Part shown: positions 1 to 11,991 of the stretch, piece by piece | Layout: each line of letters starts with the position of its first letter | Numbering within the stretch: the first letter of the stretch is position 1 | From: Hevea brasiliensis | Taxonomy: Eukaryota; Streptophyta; Magnoliopsida; Malpighiales; Euphorbiaceae | NCBI RefSeq assembly: GCF_030052815.1 | Contig: NC_079497.1 | Coordinates: 22,520,258-22,584,257, forward strand | Reading direction: 5' to 3' | DNA: 64,000 nt | Translations under genes and position numbers: made by a program | The notes under the pieces: generated by a model | Databases searched by the model: none | Told to the model about the DNA's origin: nothing | What the model saw: only the letters and a program-made list of their open reading frames with translations

Positions 1-1617
1 GCCATGTGATGTAATTGAGTTGTGGTTGGGAGACTTGTGAATATAGAAGTGTCTTTTGAACCCTTTTACAAGTTGGGTAGGTCTTAGGTGTAAGGGAGAC
101 TTTCAAATTTTCGGCATACATTAGGATATGTTTGCCTCTTTAAATTTATTTTTATTTGAATTAGCACTAATAAATTCAAAATAAAATTATGTAGGTGATC
201 AAAGTCAACCATATTCTTTCACCAACCTCTACAGTCGTCTCTGGTGTAAAATATTAATTTTAATTATAATTTCAATATTATTATATGTTCAGGCATGTCC
301 ATGCATCACTTATAAATATATATATACATATATATGTATATATATATATATATACATATACATATACATATATATATACATATATGTATATGTATATATA
401 TATGTATATATATATATATATATATGTAGTTAAACACTAGGTATATTGTATTCTTAATTGATGAAATGCCATGTATGTTGTCTATGGTAAATTGGAGCAG
501 TGTGCGTGTGTGTGGTGTGTGGTATTGGATATGGATAGAACGGGTAGACACAGCTTGAGAGACACTCGCTGAGACCTGATCTTTTATGAATAGTTCGGGG
601 TAGGCACGGTTCGAGATGATCTCGCTGGCCCCCGCGTTTGGTTTATTAAGCGAAATTCCAGCATGAGAGACACTCGCTGGCAGAAGTTAGATTAAGAGAG
701 CTGTATAGGAGATCAGCTCTCATATATGTACTGTTTGAATATTATATGTGTGTGTGAGTGCTCCAAATTTACCTTTTTGTTATTATGATGTGATTTGTGA
801 TTTCAATATTATTATATGTTCAGGCATGTCTATGCATCACTTATAAATATATATATATATATATATACATATATACATATATATATATATATACAGGGTT
901 AGATTAAGAGAGTTGTATAGGAGATCAGCTCCCATATATGTACTGTTTGAATATTATATGTGTGTGTGAGTGCTCCAAATTTACCTTTTCGTTATTATGA
1001 TGTGATTTGTGATTTCAATATTATTATATGTTCAGACATGTCTATGCATCACTTATAATGTATATATATACATATATATAGTTAAACACTAGGTACGTTT
1101 TATATTGTATTCTTAATTGATGAAATGCCATGTATGTTGTTTATGGTAAATTGGAGCAGTGTGCGTGCGTGTGGTGTGTGGTATTGGATATGGATAGGAC
1201 GGGTAGACACAGCTTGAGAGACACTCGCTGAGACCTGATCTTTTATGAATAGGTCGGGTAGGCACGGCTCGAGATGATCTCGCTGGCCCCCGTGTTTGGT
1301 TTATATATATATATATATAGTTAAACACTAGGTACGTTTTATATTGTATTCTTAATTGATGAAATGCCATGTATGTTGTTTATGATAAATTGGAGCAGTG
1401 TGCGTGCGTGTGGTGTATGGTATTGGATATGGATAGGACGGGTAGACACAACTTGAGAGACACTCGCTGAGACCTAATCTTTTATGAATAGGTCGGGGTA
1501 GGCACAGCTCGAGATGATCTCGCTGGCCCCCGCGTTTGGTTTATTAAGCGAAATTCCAGCATGAGAGATACTCGCTGGCAGAGGTTAGATTAAGAGAGCT
1601 GTATAGGGGATCAGCTC
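1..1617. repeat. Rearranged tandem copies of a gypsy-type LTR
   Basis: Several partial copies of one unit lie head to tail. The block starting GTTAAACACTAGGTA occurs at 429, 1081 and 1320; the block ATTAAGAGAG...GTGAGTGCTCC occurs at about 691, 903 and 1589; the block ATTATTATATGTTCAG...GCATCACTTATAA occurs at about 275, 806 and 1017. Junctions between copies coincide with TA-rich runs. No long ORF is present; ORFs here are translated TA repeat. The sequence style, and continuity with the block ending in GGGTTGTGACA at about 3007, suggest a Ty3/gypsy (Tekay/Del-like) LTR. The lineage is an inference. Confidence 0.6.
314..426. repeat. TA/CATA microsatellite
   Basis: Alternating TA with interspersed CA/TG dinucleotides. 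Similar shorter runs lie at about 846-893, 1061-1080 and 1303-1319, always at the same point of the LTR unit, so the microsatellite belongs to the repeat and varies in length between copies. Confidence 0.85.
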
Positions 1618-3070
1618 CCATATATGTACTGTTTGAATATTATATGTGTGTGTGAGTGCTCCAAATTTACCTTTTTGTTATTATGATGTGATTTGTATGA
1701 AAACTATGAAGGTGTTGCATTCCACTATTTATGATACATTAGCTTTAGATAGTTATAAAAATTGTACTTAAAATTAGTATTTTACTCTCTGAGTCGAACG
1801 CTCGCTCCTGTTCACCTTATTTTTTTAGAATACAGGAGGAGACCTTTTTTAGAATAAAGTACTTCTTTTCTAGCAGGTTATCAATAATTACTTAATTGTG
1901 TTATTATTTTTTAAATTTGTAATTTAGAACTCCGCATGCACTAGCAAGAATATTAATCTTGTCAAGGACTGTATGAATTTAAGTTTTTGTATTGATAAAT
2001 GGAAAATTTTTATGATTTTTAAATAGGTTATAAATGATGCAATAGGGTGGAGCTGGGCTCTCCTAATTTTAGTTTTTAATGATTATTGGGTTAAGTTGGC
2101 CCAAAATAAAATTATAATAGTTTAATTTAAATTATTTTATATGCATGTTGGGCCTAAATTGTGGGCCTGGTTATGGATTTGGGAACAGTAAGACTTACTA
2201 TGGGCCTTGGAGGTTTTATACTGGCCTAGGTCCTAATGTCGGTCCGGCCCATGGAATTGGGTCGTGAAAACTTAATTAAAGAGTAGTTTTAAAATAATTA
2301 CATAAATCATAAGGCATTTTTATTTATAATTTATGAATATTATATGTGTACGGTCTCATATATGTACTATTTGAATATTATATATGTGCGTGAGTGCTCC
2401 AAATTTACCTTTTTGTTGTTATGATATGATTTATATGAAAACTATGAAGGTGTTTCATTCCACTATTTAGGATACATTAGCTTTAGATAGTTATAGAAAT
2501 TGTACTTAAAATTAGTATTTTACTTTCTGAGTCGAACGCTCACTCCTGTTCACCTTATTTTTCTAGGATACAGGAGGAGACTTTTTTCAGAATAACGTGC
2601 TTCTTTTCTCGCAGATTATCAATAATTACTTAATTGTGGTATTATTCTTTAAATTTGTAATTTAGAACTCCGCATGCACTAGCAAGAATAGTAATCTTAT
2701 TAAGGACTGTATGAATTTAAGTTTTTGTATTAATAAATGGAAAATTTTTATGATTTTTAAATAGTTTATAAATGATGCAATAGGGTAGAGCTGAGCTCTC
2801 CTAATTTTAGTTTTTGATAATTGTTAGGTTAAGTTGGCCCAAAATAAAATTATAATAGTTTAATTTAAATTATTTTATATGCATGTTGGGCCTAAATTGT
2901 GGGCCTGGTTATGGGTTTGAGAATAGTAAGACTTACTACGGGCCTTGGAGGTTTTATGCTGGTCCAGGTCCTAGTGTCGGTCTGGCCCATGGGATCGGGT
3001 TGTGACAACTTAATTAAAAAGTAGTTTTAAAATAATTACATAAATCATAAGGCATTTTTATTTATAATTT
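1618..3070. repeat. 738-bp-period tandem duplication of LTR segment
   Basis: Copy 1 (about 1618-2332) and copy 2 (about 2356-3070) match at a constant offset of 738 bp: GAGTCGAACG at 1791 and 2529, ATGCATGTTG at 2141 and 2879, CATATATGTACT at 1619 and 2357. Each holds a 'gagtcgaacgctc...cctgttcacc' block and a G/C-richer block of repeated GGGCC words. Copy 2 contains GGGTTGTGACA, which resembles the 3' end of a gypsy LTR. The duplication runs past that point, so whole flanking DNA was copied, not only an LTR. No coding sequence was seen. Confidence 0.8.
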
Positions 3071-5327
3071 CTGACTTATTTTAAGTAGTTTTTTTTTTTT
3101 AATTTATAAGCTAAATTAAACATTAATCTAATTATAACTTTTTACTTATAATTAAGTAAATTTGACCAATTTATAAATCAAACCAAATACCATCTTAATA
3201 TAATTCAACTAATTAAATCAATAAATCATGTTCATCCGATCAGTTAATGATAACCAAGTTTTTTCTCTAATGTTGGCAAGAGAAATTTTTTTTTTCCCCT
3301 CCAATTTAGCAAAATAAAGATTCATTGAATATTGTATTTAATTTTTCTTTTTCTTTAACAAAATAAAGATTTCATCTAGAGACATATCTGCTATCAAATT
3401 AAATGTACAATTATTTATGTTAAAAAATTTAATAAATGAAAAATATTAAAATTTTAATTTCATTTTATTTACGTTATTTAGTAGAAATATTAATTTTTAA
3501 TTTCAATTGAATGCACATCAATTTTAAAATAATTCATAGTTTATTTTAGTATGTATAAAATTTAGAATCATTCAATTCCTTTAACTTGCAACCACTTAAA
3601 CCACTTGGAGATCGAGTATAAATGTTATTTTTTATGAAATAAGAGAGCACAAGATAAAGTTTAGATCATTTGTAAAAAATATGACAACAATTTTATTCTA
3701 GCCTTTTTATTTTAAATGAGAAATAAGGTAGAGTTATATTTTCTATTAATAAAATAATTCTATTAAAACTCATCATCAATGGATTAAAAGTTAAAACAGT
3801 TTAATTTATCAATTTTTTACTTTTATAATAATTTAATTTTTATAATTTTAGTATTTATAATAATTGAGTTTCTAGATTTTGACTAACTGCATTAATTTAT
3901 AAATGACTAATGGTAAATTTTAATAAATGATTATTTTGTTAATAAATTATATATTAGATACTAATTTAAAAGTAAAAAAAAATAAATTATAATTTTTTTA
4001 TCATATTTCAGAAATTAAACTATAAAATTTATATATATTTAAAATTTTGAATAATTATGTACGTATCAAAATAAAATTAAAATTAAAATTTCACTTCTTA
4101 AATAATTATTAATCATTTTCTTTTGCACATTTTTATATTATATTTTTATATTTTTAATAATAATTAATATAATTTTATATTTTACAAATAATCTAAAAAT
4201 ATATATAATTTAATTTTTAACATTTAAAATAAGTTAATTAAAAGATTATTTTTATTAATTTTTAAATTATATTAATTTAATTCTTTGAATATTATACATA
4301 AGTGATTTTTAAGGAGTGGCTTATTTTTACAAGTCATACTTAAAAATGCTATAATGGGGGGTTTTTCAAAAACCAAATTACTAACTTTTGTAAGGTATTT
4401 TCTAATATATATACACACAGGATAATTATCACAGGTGATCACTCAATTTTATGAGTATTTTCATAAAAATTATTTAATTTTAATTTCTTTCATAAAATTT
4501 ATTAACTTTAGTTTAATTTCTTAAAAGTCATTGTTACTAAAAACTAAAGGTTTTTTTATTACAAATAAAAAAAGAGAAGAATTTGATAACAAAATAGATA
4601 GCTGAATATATTTTATATATCTTTTTTTTTTCTTTTTTAATAAATTAATTAAATTTATTTAAAAAATAATTGATAGATTAATAAATTAATTTAAAAATTT
4701 TTAATTTCAATAATAGTAATTTTTATAAAATTAAATTAAAATTTTATAAATTTTATAAAAAAATTAAAAATTAATAATTTTTATAAAGATATTTATAAAA
4801 TTGGGTGATTACCTATTATATTTGTTGTGCTGTATTGCATTAAGAAATAGTGGTAGACGATTATAACCCCATAGCTTTTGATCGGGACGGTAGTTAACAC
4901 TATTTGATTGTTACATTTCCAGCGTGACATAGGTTTTTTTTTTTTTAATAACATTAATATTTTTATTTTTAAAATTTCTATACTTATATCTAATTTAACA
5001 TAATTTAAAATATAAATATATAATTAGACATATTTAATAAATATATAAATTTTATATATTTATATTTTAAATTTATATTAAATAAATAATCTTTACTTGT
5101 ATATATTTAATTAATAATAATTATTATTTTAATTAAAATTATAATAGATCTCATTTAATAATTTTTATTAAATAGGTGGTTATATATTTAATGCAAATAA
5201 AAATTTTTTTGACAATTTCAAATCTGTCCCTGTACGGCGTGCCGCGTGCCAATACCCCTGTTAAAGAAAATTGAAAGGAATCCTAAGCTAATTTCATGCG
5301 GATTAAAATTCAAATTCGTTATTTTAT
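3071..5327. other. AT-rich intergenic DNA, no gene seen
   Basis: Very AT-rich sequence with many homopolymer runs and no ORF of note. A slightly richer island at about 4850-4930 shows no recognisable feature. I see no tRNA, no transposon termini and no coding signal. Confidence 0.6.
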
Positions 5328-5478
5328 TTTTTAGAACATTCAACTTAATTTAACTAAATTTTTATCTCAAAAATTTATTAGGATTGACTATATAAATTTT
5401 CTTTCTCCACTCTAAATAATTTTAGATTAAATTTTCGAAAATGTTAAATACTTCTAAGTCATATTGCACTACTCTCCT

Positions 5479-7412
5479 CTAAATCAGTCTAGGTCTACTC
5501 CTTATTTTCTTTCTATCTTCTAATCCAATATGCTTTACTTGTTTAACTGGAGTCTCCGTATATCTACGCTTCATATGATCAAGCCACCTTAATCTCTCTT
5601 CTCTGAACTTATCCTTGATTGGCATTACTCCTACTTTTTCTCTAATACTCTCATTATGGACTTTATTTAGTCTAGTATTGCTACTTATCCACCATAACAT
5701 TCTCATCTTTGCAACTCTCATCTTAGACACATATGACTCTTTCATTGCCCAACACTTACTATCATATAACATGGTCAGTCGTATGGCTGTAAAGTAAAAT
5801 TTTCCTTTCAACTTATTGGGAACTTTGCGATCACATAAAACTCCCGTGGCACGTCTCCACTTCAACCATTCGGTTTAATCCTATGACTGACATCCTTCTC
5901 ATATCCCCCATCTACTTGAAGGATTAAGCCAAGATATTAAAGTGATTACTTTGGAGCAATACCAGTACATTCAAACTAACTCATTCCCTATCACCAATTC
6001 AGCCTTCACTGAACTTACAATGCATGTATTATGTTTTCGTTTTACTTAACTTAAAGCCCTTTGACTTTACAATACTTCTCCAAAACTCTAGCTTTCTATT
6101 AACTCCTTCTTGTGTCTCATCTATCAAAACTATATTATTCGCAAATATCATACACCAACAAATACTCTCTTGTATATGTTTCGTTAATTCATCTATAACT
6201 AATGTAAAAAGGTAAGGGCTCATAGCTAAACCTTGGTGTAATCCAACTGAGATAGAAAAATCTTTTGTGTCCCCTCTCATTGTGTGCATAATAATAGTTG
6301 CTCCTTTATGCATATTTTTCAATGCTTGTATGTACCTAATAGATATTCTCTTTTGTTCTAACACTCTCTATGAGATATCTCTTGAAACACTATCATAAGC
6401 CTTCTCCAAATCAATAAAAACTATATATAGATCTTTTTTTACGTCTTTATATTTCTCCATCAAGCTTCTAATGAGAAAGATCACTTCCATAGTTAAACAA
6501 CCAGACATGAAGCCAAATGGATTGGGAGAGAAAAGTGTCATAACGTAGTCGATGTTCCACAACTCTCTCCTACAACTTCATAGTATGGCTCATGAGTTTA
6601 ATTCTCCTATAGTTTGAGCAACTCTATATGTCTCCCTTATTTTTAAAAATAGGTACTAAAATACTCATCCTCCATTCATTAGGCATTTTTTTTGGGTTTA
6701 TAATCTTATTAAATGATTTAGTTAACCATGCCACTCCCACATCTCCCAAACACTTTCACACTTTAATTGGTATTCCATCGGGTCCACAGGCTTTACCCAC
6801 TTTCATTCTCCTAAGTGTTTCCTTTACTTCTAAAGATTTAATCATTTTAGTATAATTTACATTCTTTTCTATTGCTCTGTAGTCAATATTCACGCTATTA
6901 CCACTTTGACTATTATTAAAGAGATCATCAAAATAATTTCTCTATCTTTCGTTAATGTCTTCATCTTTCACCAATATTTTTCCTTCTTTATTCTTAATGC
7001 ACCTAACTTGATTGAGATCTTGACATTTCTTTTCTCTCCTCCTTGCTAATCTATAAATATCTTTCTCTCCTTTTTTAGTTTCAAGTTTCTTATATAACTT
7101 TTCAAATGCTTGCGCTCTTGCTTAACTAACTAACTTTTTTGCCTCTTTCTTTGCTATCTTGTATTGTTCATAAGCCTCATTATTATCACACTTAAGTAAT
7201 TTCTTATACCATTCCCTCTTTCTCTTCATTGCCTTTTGTACTTCCTCATTCCACCACCATCTCTCTTTTGATGGTGGTCCATGTCCTCTAGACTCTCCAA
7301 GTAGTTTTCTAGTTACTGCTTTAATCTTTGATGCCATCTGTAACCACATACCATTGGCCTTCATATCTAGCTTCCATGCTTCGAACTCGAGAAGCTCATT
7401 TTTGAACTTCAC
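5479..7412 (-). pseudogene. RTE LINE reverse transcriptase and C-terminus (broken)
   Basis: Continues from the endonuclease. The piece at 7122-7412 is a basic linker (WWWNEEVQKAMKRK). The piece at 6368-6562 has the RT fingers/palm motif GFMSGCLTMEVIFLIR and FIDLEKAYDSV. The piece at 6029-6364 has GLHQGLAMSPYLF and then, at about 6135-6150, FANN where a working enzyme has FADD: both catalytic aspartates are asparagine. The piece at 5479-5865 is the C-terminal domain (LKGKFYFTAIRLTMLY, MRMLWW). Frames change between 7412 and 6562 and again before 5865. Confidence 0.85.
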
Positions 7413-7525
7413 TTGCTTTACTCCTTTGAAATCTCACTACTTTGTTTGAGCTACAATATTTCTTCTAGCCTTACTTGAATTGTTTCTAAACTTGACATTC
7501 AAGACCACTAACCAATGTTAACTTG

Positions 7526-8338
7526 TTAAAGCCTCTCCTTGCAATCCTTGCATAGAGCTCTATTTGTCTTCCTGGTTAAGAGGAAGTCAATTTGGCTTCT
7601 ATGTTGTCCATTTTTTAAAGTCATTAAATGCGAATCCCTTTTTATAAAGTAGATATTTGCTAGTATTAAGTCGTACGCCATGGAAAAATCCAGGATGCTT
7701 TTCCCTTCCTCATTTCGGCTACCAAAACCAAAATCTCCATGAACATTCTCATAACCTTGCCTATTACTTCCTACATGTCCATTCAAATCTCCACCGATGA
7801 GAACATTCTCTTCATTCGGTATGCTTTGCATTAAATCATCCATAGCTTCTCAAAACCTTTATTTACTCTCACTATCTAGTCCTATTTATGGGGAATAAGC
7901 ACTAACTACATTTATTGTTTCTCCTTCTAGTACTAGCTTTACTAGTATAATTCTATCTCCTACTCTTTTCACAGATATTACAGTATCTTTCAATATCCTG
8001 TTTATGATCATACCCACTTTGTTTTTGTTCCTCTTCTTTTTGGTAAACTATAGTTTGTATCCTGAATTACTCACTTCCTTACTTTCCTCTCCTACCCATT
8101 TAGTCTCCTGAATGGGAGCAATATTCACCTTTCTCCTTTTCAAGGTATCCATAAACTCCATTAATTTTCCTGTAAGTGATCCAACATTCCAAGTACCAAT
8201 GCCGATTCTCCTCTTATCCTGTTCCTTTCTAATTGATCTCCTTATATGATATCTTCTATTATTTTCTATGCCTATCTTGTGTTTTGTTCCACTATCTGTT
8301 TTACTATCTATTCTATGGATTAACTTCTTTACCCACAC
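7526..8338 (-). pseudogene. RTE LINE endonuclease domain (broken)
   Basis: The N-terminal part of the LINE polyprotein is split into two pieces. The piece at 8048-8338 contains GTWNVGSLTGK and IQETKWVG, motifs of the endonuclease/exonuclease/phosphatase fold; the QET Glu is a metal ligand. The piece at 7526-7843 contains IGGDLNGHVG and SQIDFLLTRK. The gap at 7844-8047 continues the domain with stops. In databases this family is often labelled 'craniofacial development protein 2-like', because of a related domestication in ruminants. The enzyme would nick target DNA to prime reverse transcription. This copy cannot make it. Confidence 0.85.
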
Positions 8339-8602
8339 TTATCCATGATGTGGGAACCCTTGCTCATTTAACACTACACACGAGCGTAGGCATGGCGCGT
8401 CGCTTTTGGTTAATGCCTTACACCCTTGCATATTTCTCATTACACCTCGGGCTCCGATGTAGCGCGTCGTAAGTAGAAGACGCCCCAATGTTTATATCAT
8501 AAGAATCCGTATCATAAGGTATGATGAAATTTTTACACTGGTTCCGGACTTGGGACCAGCTAAGCATAAACCACTTAGGCAGAGCTATTGTACTTTTTAG
8601 AA

Positions 8603-9289
8603 TATCTAATTTAATTTAATCAGAATATCTAATTCCATTAAAAAAATCTAATTAATTTTAAAATTATATTTTAATTTAATCAATTTCACCTTTTTATTTA
8701 AACTCAGATATATTTTATTTATTAAAAAATATAATATTTTTAATACTAAAAATTATTTATATTTAAATAAATTATAAATTAATCTCTAAAATTTATCAAA
8801 ACATATCTAATTTATATATTACTTAATGCAAATTTACTTATTTCTATTACTATCTTTTAGATAATCAAAATAAAAATTAAAATTGTTAGAAATTATATAT
8901 ATATTTCAAATAGAATCATAAATTGAAATTGAATTTGAATTTCTAAATTTAAATATGTAGAAAAATAATTAGATATCAATTAACCATAGTATCAACAAAC
9001 AAAAACTATGAAATTTCTTTTAAACATAATCTATTGTTAAATTAATCAAATGAAATGTCAAAATAATAATATAAATATATTAATTCTTTAAAATTTCCTA
9101 AGAAAATTTGATAAACTGCAAAAATAATTCTAGACGGTTGTTATAAAAAAAAAAGTTAATAATTATTATTAAAGAAAACGTAGTTATATTTAGTTTGATA
9201 ATAATAATAAACTTTAATAATCAATATTATTTCTTTACTTAGTATATGGAAAATCAAATTGAAGTCGGATACAATTAACATTAAAGATT
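8603..9289. other. AT-rich spacer, nothing recognised
   Basis: AT-rich sequence downstream of the LINE target site. It holds only short random ORFs and no repeat that I can define. Confidence 0.5.
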
Positions 9290-9690
9290 TATCACTAGCC
9301 AGCAGGCCCGATGGTAAAGTAGCATGTGTATGATCCTTCGAAATCCCACATCGGTTATAGATGGGGTGTGTGAGTGGCTTATATAAGAATAAGGTTCCTG
9401 TTAAAATTATCATAGTTTTAACAGTGGTCCATTTCCATTCTTAAGTCATTTGTGTTTCTTTTATCCTCGTAAAAAAAGAACCCAAACCTGAGTAAAAAGC
9501 GAAGGAGTCCTAAGTCCAGTGTGGCCTATGGGGCGTGCCCTATGGGGTGATCCTTCGGAATTTCACATTGATTGTGGATGGAGTATGTGAGTGACTTATA
9601 TAGAAATAAAAATTCTGTTAAAATTATCAGCTATTTATTTTCATTTCTGAACCATTTGTGTGTCTTCTATCTATTAAAAAAAAGGTAACG
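9290..9690 (+). repeat. Two diverged copies of a repeat with an snRNA-type promoter motif
   Basis: Two copies at an offset of 217 bp: copy 1 about 9332-9475, copy 2 about 9549-9690. Both run from GATCCTTCG through a CACAT block, GTGAGTGRCTTATATA, CTGTTAAAATTATCA and CATTTGTGT to a short A run. Copy 1 starts inside a G/C-rich head (about 9298-9331, GGCCCGATGGTAAAGT) that faintly resembles the A box of tRNA-derived SINEs. The A-rich tails also suggest a SINE-like retroposon, but no standard B box is clear. The class is unresolved. Confidence 0.6.
9343..9387 (+). promoter_or_regulatory. USE-like element plus TATA box (plant snRNA promoter pattern)
   Basis: ATCCCACATCG at 9343-9353 matches the plant upstream sequence element consensus RTCCCACATCG exactly. 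A TATATAA box follows at 9380-9386 with 26 bp between. Spacing near 23-26 bp is the Pol III (U6/U3) arrangement in plants; Pol II snRNA genes use about ten more. No snRNA sequence follows, so this is a promoter-like element in a repeat, not a U-RNA gene. The second copy (about 9562-9572) has decayed to TTTCACATTG. Confidence 0.55.
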
Positions 9691-9699
9691 TGTCTAATT

Positions 9700-10440
9700 T
9701 GTTTTTCCATGTGGCAACTTGTCCAAACTCTAACCGTCCACAGAATAATTATGTATAGATTATTATTATTTTTTTTTGAAAACTAGTTTATTATTACTTT
9801 CTAGTATTTGATAATTCTAAAAAAAAAAAAAAAGATCCAGCTGGTCATGCCATAGCCTTTTTTGACCACGAGAATAAATTGTGAATTGCTTTGGTCAAAA
9901 AAGTTAAACCTGAACCTGAAGCACAGACTGGATTCTCTTAACGGAACATCCTTTTTAACACCCCTAGGCCCCTTTCTCCCAGCTTGCAATAACCAGAAAG
10001 GCCGTGATAAGGCTAGCAAATTCTTGGTAGGAAAACATTTAATAAATTATGATAAATTAAATATAAATAAAAAATATCTGATATACATAATTATATTAGA
10101 AAATTTCTTATTAAATTCACAGTTTATCATTAATTAAAAGTATAATATTTATAAAATTTATATATAAAATAAATAAAATTTATATATTTATATCTTAATT
10201 AAGTTCTTTCCATAGTATAAATAATGATAGAGAGATATAATAACAATATTCATTAGCAAGAAGTGCAAAATTAGAGAATATTTTCAACAAAAATATGCAC
10301 ATAAATATATATATATATATAAACAACCCTTCATTCCTTTAATTTTCTCCCTTAGCCTAATAAATTCATCACATATTTATATATAAAACACAGAAACATA
10401 CCTTAAAAGTATAAATAAACAAGAAGAAAACTGAAAGCTG
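9700..10440. other. AT-rich DNA downstream of the host gene
   Basis: AT-rich sequence that includes the likely 3' untranslated region and terminator of the minus-strand gene ending at 10446. Poly-T/A runs lie at about 9768-9777 and 9820-9834, and a short TA run at about 10306-10321. No coding sequence is supported. Confidence 0.5.
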
Positions 10441-10445
10441 AGAAA

Positions 10446-10892
10446 TTAATTTGAATCTTTTTGATCAACCACATCTATACTAGCACCACAAGACAACAAC
10501 CTGTGAAAGATTCTAAACAAAGCACCGCAAGAAAATTCTTTCACCTTCCTAAACACCAAACACTTCCTTCTCCTACCCTTTTGATCCTTTTTCTTATTCT
10601 TTCCATGATTAGCCTTAGCCACCTTCTCTTTCACTCTCCCAAAGCACTTCTTCGTCCTCTCTGGCACACTCTCTTTCCTCGAAAAAGTGTAGCTCCTAAG
10701 ATACATCTGCCTGCAAGAGATGCTGTCCACCACCCTTGGCTGACCTTGAAATCCCTGCCCTACACGGTGGACGGACTTTATGAACTCTGCATCGGATTCC
10801 GGCCACTTGTAGAGGTTCACGTAGGTGGCACGAACTGGCACGCGTGGATCTCGTGCGTCGTTGACGCAGTTTGATATGCAAACTGAGCTCAT
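10446..10892 (-). CDS. Conserved plant protein of unknown function, 148 aa
   Basis: The only convincing host gene here. It is an uninterrupted 148-codon frame from ATG at 10892-10890 to TAA at 10446, intronless, with A at -3 of the start. It stands out by balanced base composition and non-repetitive protein. The N-terminal half is acidic to neutral and looks conserved (VPVRATYVNLYKWPESDAEF, then ISCRQMYLRSYTFSR). The middle (about residues 75-112) is strongly basic (KKKDQKGRRRK). The C-terminal part has cysteines (ALFRIFHRLLSCG). No signal peptide or membrane segment is seen. I recognise it as a small plant-specific family, loosely recalled as labelled 'josephin-like', but I see no catalytic Cys/His arrangement and assign no function. 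The lysine/arginine tract could be a nuclear localisation signal. Confidence 0.75.
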   Translation of the reverse strand: MSSVCISNCVNDARDPRVPVRATYVNLYKWPESDAEFIKSVHRVGQGFQGQPRVVDSISCRQMYLRSYTFSRKESVPERTKKCFGRVKEKVAKANHGKNKKKDQKGRRRKCLVFRKVKEFSCGALFRIFHRLLSCGASIDVVDQKDSN

Positions 10893-10933
10893 CTTTTGTG
10901 GGGAGAGGTTACAGTTTTGTGGTGGGCTTAGGG

Positions 10934-10940
10934 TTATATA
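10934..10940 (-). promoter_or_regulatory. TATA box of the 148-aa gene
   Basis: The minus strand reads CCATATATAACCC, with TATATAA at 10940-10934, about 42 bp upstream of the ATG. With a usual 25-32 bp TATA-to-start distance, transcription would begin near 10905, giving a leader of only about 10-15 nt. Either the leader is very short or another upstream promoter is used. Confidence 0.5.
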
Positions 10941-10944
10941 TGGA

Positions 10945-11649
10945 CAAAAGGCTTAGATTGCAAGGAAAGGAATGCGGAGAGAGAAAAAAGTTGTAATTGA
11001 GTAATTGTAGAATTTTATCATGTGTTATGATTTAGCATGATTAGCAGTGAATATGTTTATGCATATTGTTATGTGCTGTTACTGTTAGGCCAAAATAAGA
11101 AGACTAACAAAAAAAAAAAAAATTACATTTTAAGTCCCTGTATTTTGTCAAAATTAATTATTTACTCTATTTTTTTAAAACCCAATAAAAAAGTCCTGAA
11201 TTTTATAAAATCAAACTCTTTAATTCTTGTATTAGATTTCTATTAAAGAAAATATTAATCAATTTATTTTGGCCTTACTCAAAGGGACTAATTAAATAGT
11301 ATAAATAGTTAAGATTATAAAAATCAAATAGTATGGATAGATAAAATTACAGAGACTAAAAAGTATAAATATTCAAGGCTTTATAAGTACACTAAAGTTT
11401 TAATTGACAGAATGACTAAAGAGTTTAATTTTATAAAATATAGGATGTTTTAATTAGGTTTGAAAAAAATAAGATTAAATAATTAATTTTTACAACTACT
11501 AGGACTTCATAGTAATTTATCCCAAAAAAAAACCTATTAGGTCTAGACTGGGTTGGACCAAAACGATGATAGGTGGGGTTCTGATTGACTAGTAAAACGG
11601 TTTAACTTATTTGAGAGTAAAGTTGATTTATATAAAAAGATTAATTAAT
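10945..11649. other. Upstream region of the host gene, then AT-rich spacer
   Basis: The first 100 bp or so are probably promoter. The rest (about 11100-11640) is AT-rich with degenerate tandem phrasing such as 'ttaattttataaaa...taattaggttt', and no coding capacity. Confidence 0.4.
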
Positions 11650-11900
11650 GTTGTGTTTGGAGGAATTGAATTCAATATGAAATTCATTTAATTTGCAAAT
11701 TAGTAATTCGAAAATGAGTTCTTTTGCAAATGAATTCACCTTATGCGTTAAATATATAATTCATATTAGAATTTCATTTGTTGTCTTGCTAATTGAAAAT
11801 TTATTTGCAAATTTTATTAGCTTTATTAGAATTTAGTTCAAGCTTGATCACAAATTTCATGAATTAAGAATGCAAATTTTCAAATGAATATTTCGTACGT

Positions 11901-11991
<91 letters not shown>

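Larger units (their letters stand above)
5337..8593 (-). mobile_element. RTE-clade LINE, near full length, inactive
   Basis: A non-LTR retrotransposon of about 3.25 kb on the minus strand. From its 5' end (right): a GC-richer leader at about 8340-8590, an apurinic-type endonuclease, reverse transcriptase and a C-terminal region. The 3' end (left, about 5337-5400) reads, on the minus strand, ATATAGTCAATCC...TTAAGTTGAATG, which resembles the short 3' tail of plant RTE elements. No poly(A) tail is present, as is normal for RTE. Nine bases, TTTTTAGAA, flank both ends (5328-5336 and 8594-8602) and are the candidate target-site duplication. Coding pieces lie in three frames with many stops, so the copy is dead. 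Confidence 0.85.

Noticed and set aside
306..551. Minus-strand ORF of 81 codons rich in Ile/Tyr
   Set aside because: It is translated TA/CATA microsatellite within an LTR copy, and the repeated ORF at 1113-1370 is the same.
9343..9420. U6 or U3 snRNA gene
   Set aside because: Promoter-like motifs are present, but the sequence after the expected start is not any snRNA that I recognise.
10461..10881. Plus-strand 137-codon ORF and a 61-codon minus ORF overlapping the host gene
   Set aside because: Both overlap the 148-codon gene, whose protein shows family-like motifs while these do not.
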